Shown here one piece after another: positions 49,142 through 57,780 of a DNA stretch of 64,000 bases (its first letter is position 1; each line of letters starts with the position of its first letter). The stretch lies in the NCBI GenBank assembly GCA_902489275.1, contig CABTZK010000003.1, positions 1 through 64,000 on the forward strand, in the 5' to 3' direction. A program made the position numbers and the translations under genes. The notes beneath the pieces are model-generated. The model saw nothing but the letters and a program-made list of their open reading frames with translations. It was not told the origin of the DNA and made no database searches. The DNA is from an uncultured Porphyromonadaceae bacterium. Its GTDB lineage: Bacteria; Bacteroidota; Bacteroidia; Bacteroidales; Muribaculaceae.

Positions 49142-51181
49142 TTAAGAATTTGCCCATTTTTTTATGTTTTCCGCCACATTTTCAGGGGTGAAGCCAAATT
49201 TCTCGTCCAAGACTTTATAGGGAGCCGATGCGCCAAAGTGGTCAAGGCCGAAGATCTTGCCGCTCACAACCCGTGATAGGGTCGATGGCAGGCCAGCGGT
49301 CAAGCCAAATGTAGGCTTGTCGCGAGGTATCACCTCGTCGCGGTAGGCCTCGTCTTGCTCCAGGAACAGGCCGATGGAGGGAATTGACACGATTTGGGAT
49401 TGGATGCCGTCGGCTTCAATCATCTTGGCCGCCTCGACAAGCGTGGCCACTTCCGAGCCGTTCCCCACGAGCACCACATCGGCGTGAGGCGATCGCTTGA
49501 CAATGTAGCCTCCTCGCTCGCAGCCCAGTGCGTCGTTGTAGCGTGCCGCGTAGTCGTTGCCATGCTCCGGTGGGAGGTCGGCGACGTTCTGGCGCGACAG
49601 GATGAGGGCTGTGGGGGTCTTGGTGTTCTCCATCGCCATCTTCCAGGCTACTGTGGTCTCGGCAGCGTCGGCTGGCCGGAGCACGAGCATGCTGTTGCGC
49701 CCGTGGTGGTTCTTCAGCTCTTCCAGGAGACGTATCTGTGCCTCTTGCTCGACGGGCTCGTGAGTGGGGCCGTCTTCACCCACGCGGAAAGCGTCGTGGG
49801 TCCAAATGTAGATGACGGGAAGCTCCATGAGTGCCGAGAGGCGGACAGCGGGTTTCATGTAGTCGCTGAACACAAAGAAGGTGCCGCAGGCTGCCCTCAA
49901 GCCCCCATGCAGGGCAATGCCGTTGATGATTGCGGCCATGGCCAGCTCCGAAACGCCGCTGTGCAGGAAAGCGCCCTTAAAGTCGTGCCGCTTGAAAGCG
50001 CCTGTTTTTTTCAAGAAACCGTCGGTCTTGTCGCTATTGGCCAAGTCAGCGCTCGACACGATAAGGTTGCCCGCTATCTCTCCTAAGGCGCCCAGCACGT
50101 CGGAACTTGCCGCGCGGGTGGCAATGCTAGGCTTGTGGGCAATTGCGCGATAGTCGATATCGTCAGTGTGGCCGGCAATGTAGCTGTCGAGCTTGCTGGC
50201 CAGTTCGGGGTTGTCTTTGCGCCATGCTTGCTCTTGGGCTTTGCGCTTGGCGACAATCGCCTTGAGCTCTTCGTTACGCTTGGCATAGAGCTCGGCTACC
50301 TCGGGGAACACCGCCCAGGGGTTTGCCACTTTGCCGCCCAGGTTCTCAATGGTTTTCTCATAGCTTGCTCCACTCTTGCTCAAGGGATTGCCGTGGGTGC
50401 TGCACTTGCCCTCGTAGGGTGCGCCATCCTCGGTCACGCAGCCTCGTCCCATCACGGTCTTTCCAATGATGAGGGTGGGGCGCTCGGTTTCCTTTTGCGC
50501 TTGTTCAATGGCACTGGCAATGGCTACAGGGTCGGTGCCGTCGATTTCAAGCACGTTCCAGTTCCACGAGCGGTATTTCATGGCGGTGTCCTCGTTGCTC
50601 ACCTCGTCGCAATCGGTTGAGAGCTGCACCGCGTTGCTGTCATAGAACATGATGAGGTTGCTCAGCCCCAAGTAACCCGCAATGCGCCCAGCCTCTTGCG
50701 AGATGCCCTCTTGCACGCCGCCGTCGCTAATGAAAGCGTAGGTCTTGTGCGCAAACACTTCGCTGAAGTGGGTTGCGATGAAGCGCTCGGCAATGGCGCA
50801 TCCCACGGCCATCACGTGGCCCTGGCCCAGTGGGCCCGATGTGTTCTCAATGCCATGCGCCACGTCAACCTCGGGATGCCCAGGGGTGATGCTGCCCCAG
50901 CTTCGGAAGTTTTTAATGTCGTCGGTCGTGTACTTCCCGCTCAGGTGCAGCACGCTGTAGAGCATGGGCGACATGTGCCCGGGATCTAGAAAGAAGCGGT
51001 CGCGAGCAAGCCAAGCGGGGTCGCTTGGGTCGTTGACAAGGTAACGGGCGAAGAGCACATTGGCATAGTCGGCTCCACCCATCGCACCGCCTGGGTGACC
51101 CGATTTTGCGTTCTCTACCATTGCGGCAGTCAAAATCCGGATGTTGTTGGCTGCCTTGTCCATGAGTTCTTTGTTGAGCAT
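49142..51181 (-). CDS. tkt: transketolase
   Basis: This is a 679-residue thiamine-pyrophosphate enzyme of normal length. SGHPGGAMGGADYANVL, the thiamine-binding ISDGGVQEGISQE with N at YDSNAVQL, the pyrimidine-domain YIWTHDAFRVGEDGPTHEPV and the C-terminal domain follow the family order. It exchanges two-carbon units in the non-oxidative pentose phosphate pathway. It has a full consensus promoter and stands alone. Confidence 0.96.
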   Translation of the reverse strand: MLNKELMDKAANNIRILTAAMVENAKSGHPGGAMGGADYANVLFARYLVNDPSDPAWLARDRFFLDPGHMSPMLYSVLHLSGKYTTDDIKNFRSWGSITPGHPEVDVAHGIENTSGPLGQGHVMAVGCAIAERFIATHFSEVFAHKTYAFISDGGVQEGISQEAGRIAGYLGLSNLIMFYDSNAVQLSTDCDEVSNEDTAMKYRSWNWNVLEIDGTDPVAIASAIEQAQKETERPTLIIGKTVMGRGCVTEDGAPYEGKCSTHGNPLSKSGASYEKTIENLGGKVANPWAVFPEVAELYAKRNEELKAIVAKRKAQEQAWRKDNPELASKLDSYIAGHTDDIDYRAIAHKPSIATRAASSDVLGALGEIAGNLIVSSADLANSDKTDGFLKKTGAFKRHDFKGAFLHSGVSELAMAAIINGIALHGGLRAACGTFFVFSDYMKPAVRLSALMELPVIYIWTHDAFRVGEDGPTHEPVEQEAQIRLLEELKNHHGRNSMLVLRPADAAETTVAWKMAMENTKTPTALILSRQNVADLPPEHGNDYAARYNDALGCERGGYIVKRSPHADVVLVGNGSEVATLVEAAKMIEADGIQSQIVSIPSIGLFLEQDEAYRDEVIPRDKPTFGLTAGLPSTLSRVVSGKIFGLDHFGASAPYKVLDEKFGFTPENVAENIKKWANS

Positions 51182-51255
51182 AGTTATTTAGGTTTATTAT
51201 ATAATAGGTGTATCTTGTGAAATGTGAATGTGTGAGGTTGTTAGGTCCTATTCTG

Positions 51256-51287
51256 CAAAATTACAATATAAATGTTTCAAGCACAAA
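51256..51287 (-). promoter_or_regulatory. tkt promoter
   Basis: TTTG (51287-51284) and TAATTTTG (51263-51256) on the minus strand with 20 bases between. Confidence 0.7.
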
Positions 51288-51337
51288 TTTTAGAGGGAAA
51301 TAATGGTTTCTTGTCTCGGAAGGCGCGGGAGGGCGGC

Positions 51338-52606
51338 TCACAGGCCGCTGTACACCACCCCATAGCCCACTAAGCGGTCGTAGCGCTCGCCGCAGGGGCG
51401 GTCGTAGACCTTGATCAGGTACTCGTTCACGGTCTGGTACTTGTCGCCCTCAATCGGGCCGCTTTGGCCAGCGCGTGTCCCGTCGGGAACCCACAGGTAC
51501 TGGTAGTTGTAGGCTCCTTGTTTCAGCAGCAAGTCGCAGGTGTAGCAACCGCTATTCGGGTCATAGTGCAGGGTGCGATCGGGGGCAGGAAGCCCCTCGG
51601 TGAATTCCCCTTGCAGGTCGATGTGCCCGTTGCTCCAGGGCGTGCCCGTGTAAAGGCTGAAGTGGGTGACGACATACTCGGTCTCGGTCGCGCTGTAATC
51701 GCTCTCCGCGTTGCGAATGGTGAATCGCCCGAATTGGGTCTGGTCATAGAGGTAGGGCGACTCGGCGCGCAGCTGGTCGGTCACTAAGGTTGCATGGTAA
51801 TAGGGCTCGAAGTACGCGATGGAGGCGACACCCATGTTGAGCGTGTGAAGGCTCACCGTCTCGATGCGGCGAAACTCGTTGCCCGCCGGGAAGATGAGGT
51901 TTCGGTTATGGTCGTAGGCCGCGTGGGTGGCATCGGCCATCATGGGCGCTGTCACGGTCACGGCATTGTCATCGCGCGAATTTTGAGTCACGATACACGT
52001 GAGCTCGTTGTACGGGTCGGCAATCGTGCCTTGCTTGTAGGCCAGGTCGAAACTCACCTGCTGGTGCGCGTTGTTGTAGTCAGTGTCGGTTCGCGAGGTC
52101 ACTTGCGGCTTCACCGTCACTGTGCCCTCGCACACGCTGAACCGCGCTTGAAATAGCACTTTGTCGGGGTCGTCCTGCTCGTAGACCGAAAGCAGGTAGT
52201 TGCCGCTTTTGAGCAATTGCAGGTGCTCGTTGGGCAGGGTCAGGTTGTAGTTGTAGTAGTGCACAAAGGTGTTCTCGCTTTGTGCGTAGTCGGTGATGTC
52301 GGCCTCGTTGAAGCCGCTGGCATACTCGCTGGCCACCAGTTGCGAGGATTCCCAGTTGGCGTTGCAGTGGGTCACGCTGTAGCGCAGGTAGTGCACGTCG
52401 TAGTCGAGGTAGTCAAAGTTCACTTGAAGAGCCTTGTCGCTGCCCAGCGTGTAGATGGCTGGGGTATAGGGGTTGTTGGCCAAAGCCACCTTGAGCGATT
52501 TCACATGGGGGTCAAAGATGCGCGTTTGCTTGTTGACCGGCTGCCCGGCCATTGCGGTTACTGCCGTGGCAAGGCACCACGCGATGATAGTCACTGGTTG
52601 GTTCAT
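51338..52606 (-). CDS. T9SS plug-domain protein (DUF5103)
   Basis: This 422-residue protein has a signal peptide (MNQPVTIIAWCLATAVTAMA). It follows the DUF5103 pattern: YDVHYLRYSVTHCNANWESS, ADITDYAQSENTFVHYYNYN and the C-terminal GAYNYQYLWVPDGT. The family contains the periplasmic plug of the type IX secretion translocon. The presence of T9SS-type tails on other proteins in the window agrees with this. The gene is 29 bp after the CaCA antiporter gene; a promoter-like box lies in the gap. Confidence 0.85.
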   Translation of the reverse strand: MNQPVTIIAWCLATAVTAMAGQPVNKQTRIFDPHVKSLKVALANNPYTPAIYTLGSDKALQVNFDYLDYDVHYLRYSVTHCNANWESSQLVASEYASGFNEADITDYAQSENTFVHYYNYNLTLPNEHLQLLKSGNYLLSVYEQDDPDKVLFQARFSVCEGTVTVKPQVTSRTDTDYNNAHQQVSFDLAYKQGTIADPYNELTCIVTQNSRDDNAVTVTAPMMADATHAAYDHNRNLIFPAGNEFRRIETVSLHTLNMGVASIAYFEPYYHATLVTDQLRAESPYLYDQTQFGRFTIRNAESDYSATETEYVVTHFSLYTGTPWSNGHIDLQGEFTEGLPAPDRTLHYDPNSGCYTCDLLLKQGAYNYQYLWVPDGTRAGQSGPIEGDKYQTVNEYLIKVYDRPCGERYDRLVGYGVVYSGL

Positions 52607-52610
52607 GCCG

Positions 52611-52618
52611 CAAATATA
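52611..52618 (-). promoter_or_regulatory. -7-like box immediately before the T9SS plug gene
   Basis: TATATTTG on the minus strand ends 4 bases before the ATG at 52606. If it is used, the mRNA would be leaderless or start inside the gene. Confidence 0.35.
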
Positions 52619-52635
52619 GTGATAAGTTTCTAAAT

Positions 52636-53613
52636 CTACCGCATGAGCAGGTAAATTGTGTAGCAGGCGTAGGCCGTGAGGAATAGAAATCCCTCGATGC
52701 GGTCAAATCTCTTTTTCCCAAAACTGTAGGTCACCAGGAAAGTCATCACCGCAGCGCCAATCATGACCATGAAATCAACAAGATGAATCTCCTTTGTTTC
52801 TATGGGTGCGATAATAGCCGAGAGCCCGACAATCATGAAAATGTTGAACACATTACTGCCCAGCACGTTGCCTAAGGCAAGTTGGGGGTTGCGCTTGATG
52901 GCCGCCACGATCGAGGTGACGAGCTCGGGCAGCGAGGTGCCAATAGCCACAATCGTGATGGAGATCACGGCCTCGCTCATGCCCCAGCGGCTGGCTAAGT
53001 TTTTGGCGGCATCGAGAAATAGGTTGCCGCCACCAACCAGCGCCGCCAGCGAGACGGCCGCGATGCCAATGCTCAGCAAGGGGCTTTTGCCGTTGAGCCA
53101 GGAGACGCTTCCCGTTGCCGCTTCACTGCTGGCCTGTTCTTGTGACTGGTTTTTCCTCGACATGACAATCGTCAGGGTCAGGTAGCCCGCCAACAGCACA
53201 ATCAGTGTGAACCCGTCGAGCCGCGAGATCATGTTCTTCTCTTGGCCAGCCCAGGTGTCATACACGAGCAGCACCAGTAGCACAGAGGCAAAAATGGAAA
53301 AGGGAATGTCGCGGCGCTGGTTTTGGCGCTCAATGATAAACGGGCAGATGGCGGCTGTGGTGCCAAGAATGAGCAAGAGGTTTGCGATGTTGCTGCCAAT
53401 CACGTTGCCCACCGCCAAGTCGCCATGGCCTGAGAGGGCCGCGGTGACCGAAATGAACAGTTCGGGGGCACTTGTGCCCATGCCCACAACGGTGAGCCCA
53501 ATGATAAAGCTGGAAATCTTGGCGCGCTGAGCCAGGGCTACGCTTGAGTCTACGAGGTAGTTTGAGCCTGTCAGCAACAGGGCCAGCCCAACGATGAGAA
53601 GCAAGTAATCCAT
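52636..53613 (-). CDS. calcium/sodium antiporter (CaCA family, YrbG type)
   Basis: This 325-residue membrane protein has two inverted alpha repeats: GLTVVGMGTSAPELFISVTA and ITIVAIGTSLPELVTSIVAA, each with the conserved GTS-PE ion site. About ten membrane helices are predicted. It exchanges Ca2+ for Na+ or H+. It lies 29 bp before the T9SS plug gene and may share a transcript. Confidence 0.92.
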   Translation of the reverse strand: MDYLLLIVGLALLLTGSNYLVDSSVALAQRAKISSFIIGLTVVGMGTSAPELFISVTAALSGHGDLAVGNVIGSNIANLLLILGTTAAICPFIIERQNQRRDIPFSIFASVLLVLLVYDTWAGQEKNMISRLDGFTLIVLLAGYLTLTIVMSRKNQSQEQASSEAATGSVSWLNGKSPLLSIGIAAVSLAALVGGGNLFLDAAKNLASRWGMSEAVISITIVAIGTSLPELVTSIVAAIKRNPQLALGNVLGSNVFNIFMIVGLSAIIAPIETKEIHLVDFMVMIGAAVMTFLVTYSFGKKRFDRIEGFLFLTAYACYTIYLLMR

Positions 53614-53645
53614 TGGTTAGAAATGGTGTGAGTGCTAAATGGAAA

Positions 53646-53700
53646 ACAAGGACACAAGAATGTTTTTTTATGTTGCCGATAAAAAGTTTTGTGTCCTTGT
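53646..53700. repeat. 12-bp inverted repeat with 31-nt loop between fabD and the antiporter gene
   Basis: ACAAGGACACAA (53646-53657) and TTGTGTCCTTGT (53689-53700); beyond the stem the minus strand reads TTTTCC. It may be a long-loop terminator for fabD. Confidence 0.45.
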
Positions 53701-53725
53701 GTGTCTTGTCAAACGAGTAGCGGCG

Positions 53726-54604
53726 CTACTGGCGACCGCTCACGCTGATGTCGCGGTAGGTGCGTCCAATGAGGCCTTGCAGCACCTTTCCAGGGCCGAG
53801 CTCCACGGCCTCGGTCATGCCGTCCTTGACCATGTTGGCCATAATGTGGCTCCAGCGAACGGGCGAGGTGAGCTGCTTGAGCAGGTTGCCCTTGATTTCC
53901 TGGGGGGCGGTGTGTGGCAAGGCGTCGACGTCCTGGTAAACCGGGCACACGGGCGTGGAGAATTGGGCGCGATCAATCGCCACGGCGAGGTCGGCGCGGG
54001 CAGGCTCCATGAGCGGAGAGTGGAATGCGCCGCCCACTTTCAAGGGAAGTGCGCGTTTGGCTCCTGCCTCCTTGAATTTCTTGCAGGCTTCCTCAATGGC
54101 CTCAAAGGTGCCCGAAATCACCACTTGGCCTGGGCTGTTGTAGTTGGCTGGAACGCAGACACCATCGATTGTGGCGCAAATTTCCTCGACCCGCTCGTCG
54201 CTCATCCCAATGATGGCGGCCATGGTCGACGGCTGCAGCTCGCAAGCCTTCTGCATGGCCAAGGCGCGGGCTTCCACAAGTTGAAGACCCTCTTCAAAGG
54301 AGAGCGCGCCAGCGGCTACTAAGGCCGAGAACTCGCCCAGCGAGTGTCCGGCTACCATGTCGGGCTGGAAGTCGTTGCCAAGGGTCTTGGCCAGGACAAC
54401 CGAGTGCAGAAACACGGCGGGTTGGGTCACTTTGGTCTGTTTCAGATCGTCCTCTGTGCCCTCAAACATGAGGTCGGTGATGCGGAAACCAAGTACCTCA
54501 TTGGCTTTTTCAAACATTTCTTTGGCTTGCGCGTCGCTATCGTAGAGGGCTTTGCCCATCCCCACGAATTGTGCGCCTTGGCCTGGAAAAACAAATGCTT
54601 TCAT
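53726..54604 (-). CDS. fabD: malonyl-CoA:acyl carrier protein transacylase
   Basis: This 292-residue enzyme begins MKAFVFPGQGAQFVGMGKAL. The catalytic GHSLGEFSALVAAGAL holds the nucleophile Ser88, and the second catalytic residue lies in VGGAFHSPLMEPAR. The C-terminal ELGPGKVLQGLIGRTY is typical. It loads malonyl groups onto the acyl carrier protein for fatty acid synthesis. It is not beside other fab genes here. Confidence 0.96.
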   Translation of the reverse strand: MKAFVFPGQGAQFVGMGKALYDSDAQAKEMFEKANEVLGFRITDLMFEGTEDDLKQTKVTQPAVFLHSVVLAKTLGNDFQPDMVAGHSLGEFSALVAAGALSFEEGLQLVEARALAMQKACELQPSTMAAIIGMSDERVEEICATIDGVCVPANYNSPGQVVISGTFEAIEEACKKFKEAGAKRALPLKVGGAFHSPLMEPARADLAVAIDRAQFSTPVCPVYQDVDALPHTAPQEIKGNLLKQLTSPVRWSHIMANMVKDGMTEAVELGPGKVLQGLIGRTYRDISVSGRQ

Positions 54605-54663
54605 CTTCTTGAATATATATGTATTAATGCGTTAATTAAAGAAAAAATTCAGCAATACGGAGA

Positions 54664-54693
54664 CAAAGGTACTAAAAACTTTTCATCTGCAAG
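54664..54693 (-). promoter_or_regulatory. fabD promoter
   Basis: CTTG (54693-54690) and TACCTTTG (54671-54664) on the minus strand, 18 bases apart. Confidence 0.55.
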
Positions 54694-54807
54694 CACGGGT
54701 TTGACATTATTTAGCAGGAATACTGCCACAGATTGCTTTTATCAACCAATCGGGTCAATTTTGCGCGGCTTGTGGGCTCGTCTCATGCTGAAGGCTCGCG
54801 CGACGGG

Positions 54808-55137
54808 TTAAAAGCTCGGCATTTCGTCAATACTCCGTTCTTTGGATTCCTGGTGGGCAGGTCTCGCTTTCTTCTCTTTTTTATCTTTCTTCTTTGTGCC
54901 TCGGTGACTGCTCTTTTTCCTCGGTTTTCTCTTTTTTATTTCTGTTGGCGCGTTGGTATCGGTTGCGGCATTAAACGCTTCCATGGCGGCTGGGGCAGGG
55001 CAGTCGCGCGGCTCGCTTGGTGTGCGGCGATGAACTGCCCACGAGAGGACGATGGCGATGGCGATGAGTGCCAGGACGGCCATAGCGCCCATGCGCTCGC
55101 GGCGAGTCATCGTGAAAAAATCAGAGAGTTTTCCCAT
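54808..55137 (-). CDS. small membrane protein with Lys-rich cytoplasmic or periplasmic tail
   Basis: This 109-residue protein begins MGKLSDFFTMTRRERMGAMA and continues with one membrane helix (AVLALIAIAIVLSWAV, residues about 20-36). A tail follows with a run of Lys and Arg (KKRKPRKKSSHRGTKKKDKK). The N-terminus resembles that of Bacteroidota ComEA-type proteins, but their helix-hairpin-helix DNA-binding repeats are missing. It may be a shortened relative or an unrelated small protein. The start at 55137 is used because the one at 55203 lies beyond the predicted -7 box (55169-55176). Confidence 0.6.
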   Translation of the reverse strand: MGKLSDFFTMTRRERMGAMAVLALIAIAIVLSWAVHRRTPSEPRDCPAPAAMEAFNAATDTNAPTEIKKRKPRKKSSHRGTKKKDKKEKKARPAHQESKERSIDEMPSF

Positions 55138-55168
55138 GCTTGGCAACCGAATTTTCAATATTTTTCTG

Positions 55169-55176
55169 CAAATGTA
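55169..55176 (-). promoter_or_regulatory. -7 element of the small membrane protein gene
   Basis: TACATTTG on the minus strand, 31 bases before the start codon. Confidence 0.5.
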
Positions 55177-55219
55177 GCGCTTTTGAGCCAATAACCTTGC
55201 CACTGATGATAAAAATAAC

Positions 55220-55227
55220 TAATTTTG
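55220..55227 (+). promoter_or_regulatory. -7 element of the VanZ-like gene
   Basis: TAATTTTG on the plus strand, 76 bases before the ATG. Confidence 0.5.
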
Positions 55228-55303
55228 CGCACCTCACCACTCAATAGTTAAGGATAGCCTGCATCGGCTCCATGAGTCTATTGAGGATTAAGACGATTGT
55301 TTG

Positions 55304-55819
55304 ATGGCAAAGTTTCTTCTCAAGATACCGACAGGAGTGCTTTCATGCTTTGTGATTTTGGCGCTTATTTATCTCTCGCTTTCGCCCAATCCCTTGGGCA
55401 GCCGCGGCATTTTGCTGTTCCCTTATGCCGATAAGGTTGCGCATTTCTTGATGTATCTCGGTCTTGCAGCCGTATTCCTGCTGGACTATGCCAAGTTGAA
55501 GATGCCTCATCATTCTGGCGTCAACATCAATTTGGCGCTCACAAGCGTGGCCGTCATGTTCGGTCTTGTCATGGAAATTTGCCAGCTTGTTTGGCCCGAG
55601 TTGGGGCGCACGTTCGACTGGATTGATTGGTGTGCCGATGCGGCAGGTGCCGTTGTGGCTTTTTTCCTGATGCACTTCATGCTTCTGCATCGGTTGCGCA
55701 AGACCTATCATCGCGAGCGTTACCACCACCACCGTCACCACCACCGTCACCACAGGAGCAACTCAAGCTCCGGCGGCGCTCATGGGCGCTGCGGCACCGA
55801 ATCCGATGCTCGTGAATAG
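55304..55819 (+). CDS. VanZ-like membrane protein with His-rich tail
   Basis: This 171-residue protein resembles the VanZ family in having four membrane helices with SLSPNPL after the first and ADKVAHFLMYLGLAAVFLLD after it, then MEICQLVWPELGRTFDWIDW. In the family these residues (Asp, His, Glu, Arg and Asp) are conserved. After residue about 135 the C-terminus is RERYHHHRHHHRHHR, produced by imperfect CACCAC repeats, and a Ser/Gly end. VanZ proteins affect glycopeptide resistance in some bacteria, but most have no proven role. The His tail could bind Zn2+ or Ni2+. The ATG at 55304 follows an in-frame TTG at 55301. Confidence 0.82.
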   Translation: MAKFLLKIPTGVLSCFVILALIYLSLSPNPLGSRGILLFPYADKVAHFLMYLGLAAVFLLDYAKLKMPHHSGVNINLALTSVAVMFGLVMEICQLVWPELGRTFDWIDWCADAAGAVVAFFLMHFMLLHRLRKTYHRERYHHHRHHHRHHRSNSSSGGAHGRCGTESDARE

Positions 55820-55848
55820 CGCTTGCTCTGGTGCGGGTGCGCTTTTCC

Positions 55849-56358
55849 TCATGGAGTGACGGTAATGGTCGAGGTGAACTTGTCGCTTTTTAAGGTCGCC
55901 GCCTCGCGATTGGTCGCGGTAATGCGGTCGTAGGTAATCGGGTAGACACCTGGTGCCACATCCTTGTCAGCAACGATTTTGTAGTGAATCACGGGACCCG
56001 AGGATCCCGTTAGCTCCAGGTCGGCCGACATGACGATAAGGCGTGTCGTCGTGTCGTTGAGTTGGCGGTGGCAAAGGTTGTGGCTTCTGTTTCGCTTTCC
56101 GAGCCTTAGTCCCTTTACCTTCAGATAGGAGAAACCCTTGGGAATGATGATGTCGAGTTGGTATCCCGAGACCGTCTCCTTATTGTCAAGATTGATGTCG
56201 ATTGTTGCCGTGTCGCCTGGATGGCAGGTTGCGTCCGATGCCGTGAAAAAGGCATCGTGTGCATAGCGGGGGCGATTTTTGCTCTCGGCATGCGAGGCGA
56301 GGCTCAAGCACGCCATGAGCAGCAGTATTGCAGTTGTTTGTCGTTTTTTCGTTGCCAT
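55849..56358 (-). CDS. secreted cohesin-like domain protein
   Basis: This 169-residue protein has a signal peptide (residues 1-25, ending LASHA). The rest is a single beta-sandwich resembling a type I cohesin: PGDTATIDINLDNKETVSGY, then QLDIIIPKGFSYL, LIVMSADLELTGSSGPVIHY and KDVAPGVYPITYDRITATNR. In cellulosomes cohesins bind dockerins. A dockerin-like C-terminus is found on the BspA-like protein at 10307, which makes a functional pairing thinkable but unproved. No lipobox or T9SS tail is seen. Confidence 0.7.
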   Translation of the reverse strand: MATKKRQTTAILLLMACLSLASHAESKNRPRYAHDAFFTASDATCHPGDTATIDINLDNKETVSGYQLDIIIPKGFSYLKVKGLRLGKRNRSHNLCHRQLNDTTTRLIVMSADLELTGSSGPVIHYKIVADKDVAPGVYPITYDRITATNREAATLKSDKFTSTITVTP

Positions 56359-56435
56359 AAATTTAGATGCTGTGTGGAGGGGTATTCAGGAATGGCTTTT
56401 TGGAGAGAGTTAGCCGTTTTTTTGTTGTCGTAGCG

Positions 56436-57551
56436 TCACCACATCAAGTTGCGGGTAATCGCATCGGTGAGCATCACGTGCTGCTCGGGAATAAAGAAGC
56501 GCGTGCCGTCGTTTTGCAGCAGCTGCTCTTGCTCGGCGTTCTTGAGGAAGTGATGCACAAATTTCTCTTCAAACCGCTCTGTGAGTTCGTGAATGCTGAG
56601 CCCTTGCGCCGTGCGCATCCGCAGCATCACGTACTCGTCGTAGCGTTCCCAGTTGGCCACGCGCTCTTCCTCAAAGGCGCATGGGCCTGCCGCGATTTGC
56701 TTGAGGTATTTTTTCAAGTTGGCCGGGTTGCTTCGGCGCGTTAGCCCGTTGTAGCTGTGAGCCCCCGCGCCAAGCCCAAGATAGGGGACCAAATTCCAGT
56801 AACTGGAATTGTGCCGGGAAAAATAGCCCTCTTGCGCAAAGTTTGACACCTCGTAGTGTTCGAAATGAGCCGCCTTGAGCTGCTGCGCCAGGGCTTGGTA
56901 CATGGCCACGCTGGTCTCCTCGTCAACCTCCTTGATTTTCGCTTGCTCAAGCATGAACCACAGGCGAGTCCCGTGCTCATACATCAAGCTGTAGGCCGAG
57001 ATGTGCTGCACGTCCAGCCCGATGGCTTGCTCCACGTTTTGCAGCCATGTCGCGAGCGTTTGCCCCGGAATGCCATAGATGAGGTCGATGCTGATGTTGC
57101 CAATGCCGGCTGCGCGAATGGCTGCCAGCGCGTCAATGGCCTGCCGCGCGGTGTGCCTTCGGTTGAGCATCCGCAATTCGCCATCGTCGAAACTCTGGAT
57201 GCCCATGCTGATGCGGTTCACCCCCCAGCGCCTCATCAAGGCGATTTTTTCGGGGGTCACGTCGTCAGGATTAACCTCAACGGTGAACTCCTCAACTTGC
57301 GAGAAGTCAAACGTTTGCTGCAAGCCAGCGACCAAATTGGAGAGTTGTGCGCTTGAAAGAATCGATGGTGTTCCTCCGCCAAAATAGATGGTGCTCACGG
57401 GGCTGCATAGCTCATGGCAGCGCAAGCGAGCCTCGGCGAGCACAGCTTCCACATACTGCCCCATCTTCTCGTCACGCCCCACGGTGGAGTAAAAATCGCA
57501 ATAGATGCAGCGTGACTTGCAAAATGGGATGTGAACATATAGTCCTGCCAT
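56436..57551 (-). CDS. hemW: HemW-like radical SAM protein (heme chaperone family)
   Basis: This 371-residue protein has the radical SAM cluster motif CKSRCIYCDF (Cys11, Cys15, Cys18), preceded by AGLYVHIPF. GGGTPSILS, NRISMGIQSF and IDLIYGIPGQT follow, and the HemW C-terminal domain ends the protein. HemW carries heme to respiratory enzymes; older annotations call it oxygen-independent coproporphyrinogen oxidase-like. The extra cysteine of true HemN is absent. It precedes the cohesin-like gene by 77 bp. Confidence 0.93.
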   Translation of the reverse strand: MAGLYVHIPFCKSRCIYCDFYSTVGRDEKMGQYVEAVLAEARLRCHELCSPVSTIYFGGGTPSILSSAQLSNLVAGLQQTFDFSQVEEFTVEVNPDDVTPEKIALMRRWGVNRISMGIQSFDDGELRMLNRRHTARQAIDALAAIRAAGIGNISIDLIYGIPGQTLATWLQNVEQAIGLDVQHISAYSLMYEHGTRLWFMLEQAKIKEVDEETSVAMYQALAQQLKAAHFEHYEVSNFAQEGYFSRHNSSYWNLVPYLGLGAGAHSYNGLTRRSNPANLKKYLKQIAAGPCAFEEERVANWERYDEYVMLRMRTAQGLSIHELTERFEEKFVHHFLKNAEQEQLLQNDGTRFFIPEQHVMLTDAITRNLMW

Positions 57552-57573
57552 TGGTGAATTGCTTTTGGTGATA

Positions 57574-57581
57574 CAAATATA
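57574..57581 (-). promoter_or_regulatory. -7 element of hemW
   Basis: TATATTTG on the minus strand, 22 bases before the start codon. Confidence 0.55.
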
Positions 57582-57676
57582 ATGATTTGCCTCAAATACT
57601 CATGCTTTCTTCTGGTCAAAATTTTATAAAGACGCGTTTTTTTTGCTAAAAAGCCGATTTATTTCAAGATTATCAC

Positions 57677-57684
57677 TAAATTTG
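57677..57684 (+). promoter_or_regulatory. -7 element of the EF-G2-like gene
   Basis: TAAATTTG, preceded by the same AGATTATCAC sequence as the 29912 promoter. The leader is about 90 nt. Confidence 0.5.
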
Positions 57685-57692
57685 TGGTCGTT

Positions 57693-57712
57693 TTGGTGGT
57701 AAAAGCCACCAA
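57693..57712 (+). promoter_or_regulatory. leader hairpin of the EF-G2-like gene
   Basis: Seven-pair stem TTGGTGG / CCACCAA, 6-nt loop, just after the predicted transcription start; it could stabilise the mRNA or take part in regulation. Confidence 0.35.
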
Positions 57713-57780
57713 TGCGATAACTGATACCGATATTCATTCGTTAAAATGCTCATTAATAATTCATAAAATATACTCATAAG

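Noticed and set aside
53646..53700. Inverted repeat as insertion-sequence ends
   Set aside because: The two arms are only 31 bases apart and enclose no gene; a long-loop terminator for fabD explains it better.
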